This document shows positions 5,470-6,389 of a stretch of 6,389 nucleotides of DNA, one piece after another. The stretch comes from an uncultured Collinsella sp. (GTDB lineage: Bacteria; Actinomycetota; Coriobacteriia; Coriobacteriales; Coriobacteriaceae), in NCBI GenBank assembly GCA_958407085.1, contig CATYHY010000078.1, positions 1 to 6,389 of the forward strand, written 5' to 3'. Below the pieces are notes generated by a model. The model did not search any database and was not told the DNA's origin. It saw only the letters and a program-made list of their open reading frames with translations. The position numbers and the translations under genes are program-made. How positions within the stretch are numbered: the first letter of the stretch is position 1; every line of letters starts with the position of its first letter.

Positions 5470-6389
5470 TTACTTCTTATTGCGCATCTGCGCTTCCATC
5501 TGGCGCAGCAGCTCCATATCTGACTTGGGACCGCCCGTACCCAGGCCACCCATGCCGCCCAGACCCATAGCGTCCAGACCGGGGATATTGGGCATGCGCA
5601 TCTTTTTGCCCTTCTTGCCCTTTTTGCCCTTCTTGCCGCCGGCCTGCGCCTGATTGGCCATCGTGCGCATGCGGCCCATCATCTTGTTCATCTCGCCCCA
5701 CTGCTTCATAAGGCTATTGACCTCGGTGGGGGTCACGCCGGCGCCCTTGGCGATACGCGCGCGACGCTGTCCGTTGATGATAGAGGGACGCAGGCGCTCC
5801 TCCTTGGTCATCGACATGATGATGGCCTCGTTCTTGTCAAAGATGCCCTCGTCCAGGTTGCCGCCCATCTGGTTGAGCGCGCGCTGACCACCGGGAAGCA
5901 TGCCCAGAATGCCCTTCATGCCGCCCATCTTCTTGACGGCCTTCATCTGGTCGAGCATGTCGTTCATGGTAAAGCCCTCGCGCAGCATACGCTCGGCAGC
6001 CTCGAGCTGCTCGACGTCGGCCGCCTCCTGGGCCTTCTCGATGATGCCGACGACATCGCCCATGCCCAAAATTCGCTTGGCCATTCGGTCGGGATAGAAC
6101 GGCTCCAGCGAATCGGGCTTCTCGCCCATGCTCACGAACTTGATAGGCTTGCCGGTCACCTGGCGCACGGAAAGCGCGCCGCCACCACGGGCGTCGCCGT
6201 CGAGCTTGGAGATGATCACGCCGTCAAAGTCGGTGCGCTCGGCGAAGGTCGAGACGACGTTGACAATATCCTGGCCGGTCATGGCATCGACGACCATCAG
6301 CACCTGATCGGGCTTGACGGCCTTCTTGATGTCCACGGCCTCCTGCATCATCTGCTCGTCGATCTGCAGACGACCGGCGGTATCGACGA
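5470..6389 (-). CDS. ffh: Signal recognition particle GTPase Ffh (5' end outside window)
   Basis: The protein component of the signal recognition particle, which binds signal sequences and 4.5S RNA and delivers ribosomes to FtsY at the membrane. The window holds the last 305 codons; the N domain and the P-loop lie beyond the right edge. Visible are the G3 motif DTAGR at the edge, the guanine-specificity motif SKLDGDARGGG (60-70 of the visible part) and MGEKPDSLEPF. The methionine-rich M domain follows, with MLDQMKAVKKMGGMKGILGM and the RNA-binding signature RPSIINGQRRARIAKGAG. The C-terminus has a GKK repeat, a Gly/Met-rich linker and MELLRQMEAQMRNKK at the end. The frame is open to the window edge, upstream of the Met at 6351, so that Met is internal. 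No damage is seen. Confidence 0.97.
   Translation of the reverse strand, partial: VDTAGRLQIDEQMMQEAVDIKKAVKPDQVLMVVDAMTGQDIVNVVSTFAERTDFDGVIISKLDGDARGGGALSVRQVTGKPIKFVSMGEKPDSLEPFYPDRMAKRILGMGDVVGIIEKAQEAADVEQLEAAERMLREGFTMNDMLDQMKAVKKMGGMKGILGMLPGGQRALNQMGGNLDEGIFDKNEAIIMSMTKEERLRPSIINGQRRARIAKGAGVTPTEVNSLMKQWGEMNKMMGRMRTMANQAQAGGKKGKKGKKGKKMRMPNIPGLDAMGLGGMGGLGTGGPKSDMELLRQMEAQMRNKK
5602..5637 (-). repeat. 18-bp tandem duplication encoding GKK repeats in Ffh
   Basis: On the plus strand the 18-base unit CTTTTTGCCCTTCTTGCC occurs twice back to back without a mismatch; each unit is itself two 9-base units differing by one base. It encodes the lysine-rich stretch before the Ffh C-terminal linker. 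Such repeats are prone to slippage in steps of three residues without loss of frame. Confidence 0.8.

Overview
This window looks like chromosomal housekeeping DNA from a GC-rich gut actinobacterium, most probably Collinsella or a close relative (Coriobacteriia). That placement is inference from the style of the ThyA, FolA and Ffh proteins and from GC-rich codon use; no rRNA or other phylogenetic marker RNA is present.

Layout. On the minus strand at 1-91 lies the first part of a small-N-terminus membrane protein, possibly FtsH. Divergent to it, on the plus strand at 190-416, is a decayed cob(I)alamin adenosyltransferase gene: the P-loop start and the C-terminal third are fused out of frame and the middle is gone. 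A long RNA-like inverted repeat with a GNRA-capped tip (454-522) separates this from a minus-strand series: a MATE-family efflux transporter (546-1895), a TrmH/SpoU-type RNA methyltransferase (2021-2935), dihydrofolate reductase (3045-3563) and thymidylate synthase (3573-4421). thyA and folA are 9 bp apart and form a clear thymidylate/folate unit: ThyA turns methylene-THF into DHF and FolA reduces it again. The methyltransferase seems to have its own extended -10 promoter.

Divergent from thyA, at 4588-5352 on the plus strand, is the most interesting gene: a DUF134 helix-turn-helix domain fused to a NifX/NifB-type iron-molybdenum cofactor-binding domain and ending in a tail with 12 His and 6 Cys, including three CxCH motifs. 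Its promoter lies between two copies of the palindrome TGACATATGTCA (one with a single mismatch), set 53 bp apart, about five helical turns. Inside the gene a near-perfect Shine-Dalgarno precedes an in-frame ATG at the domain boundary, so the locus may make both the full fusion and the free metal-binding domain. A 20-bp perfect hairpin then separates it from convergent ffh (SRP GTPase), whose N-terminal part runs off the right edge of the window.

No tRNA, rRNA, IS element, prophage or CRISPR array was seen. The candidate for an undescribed system is the self-contained, probably autoregulated metal-sensing locus at 4509-5352.
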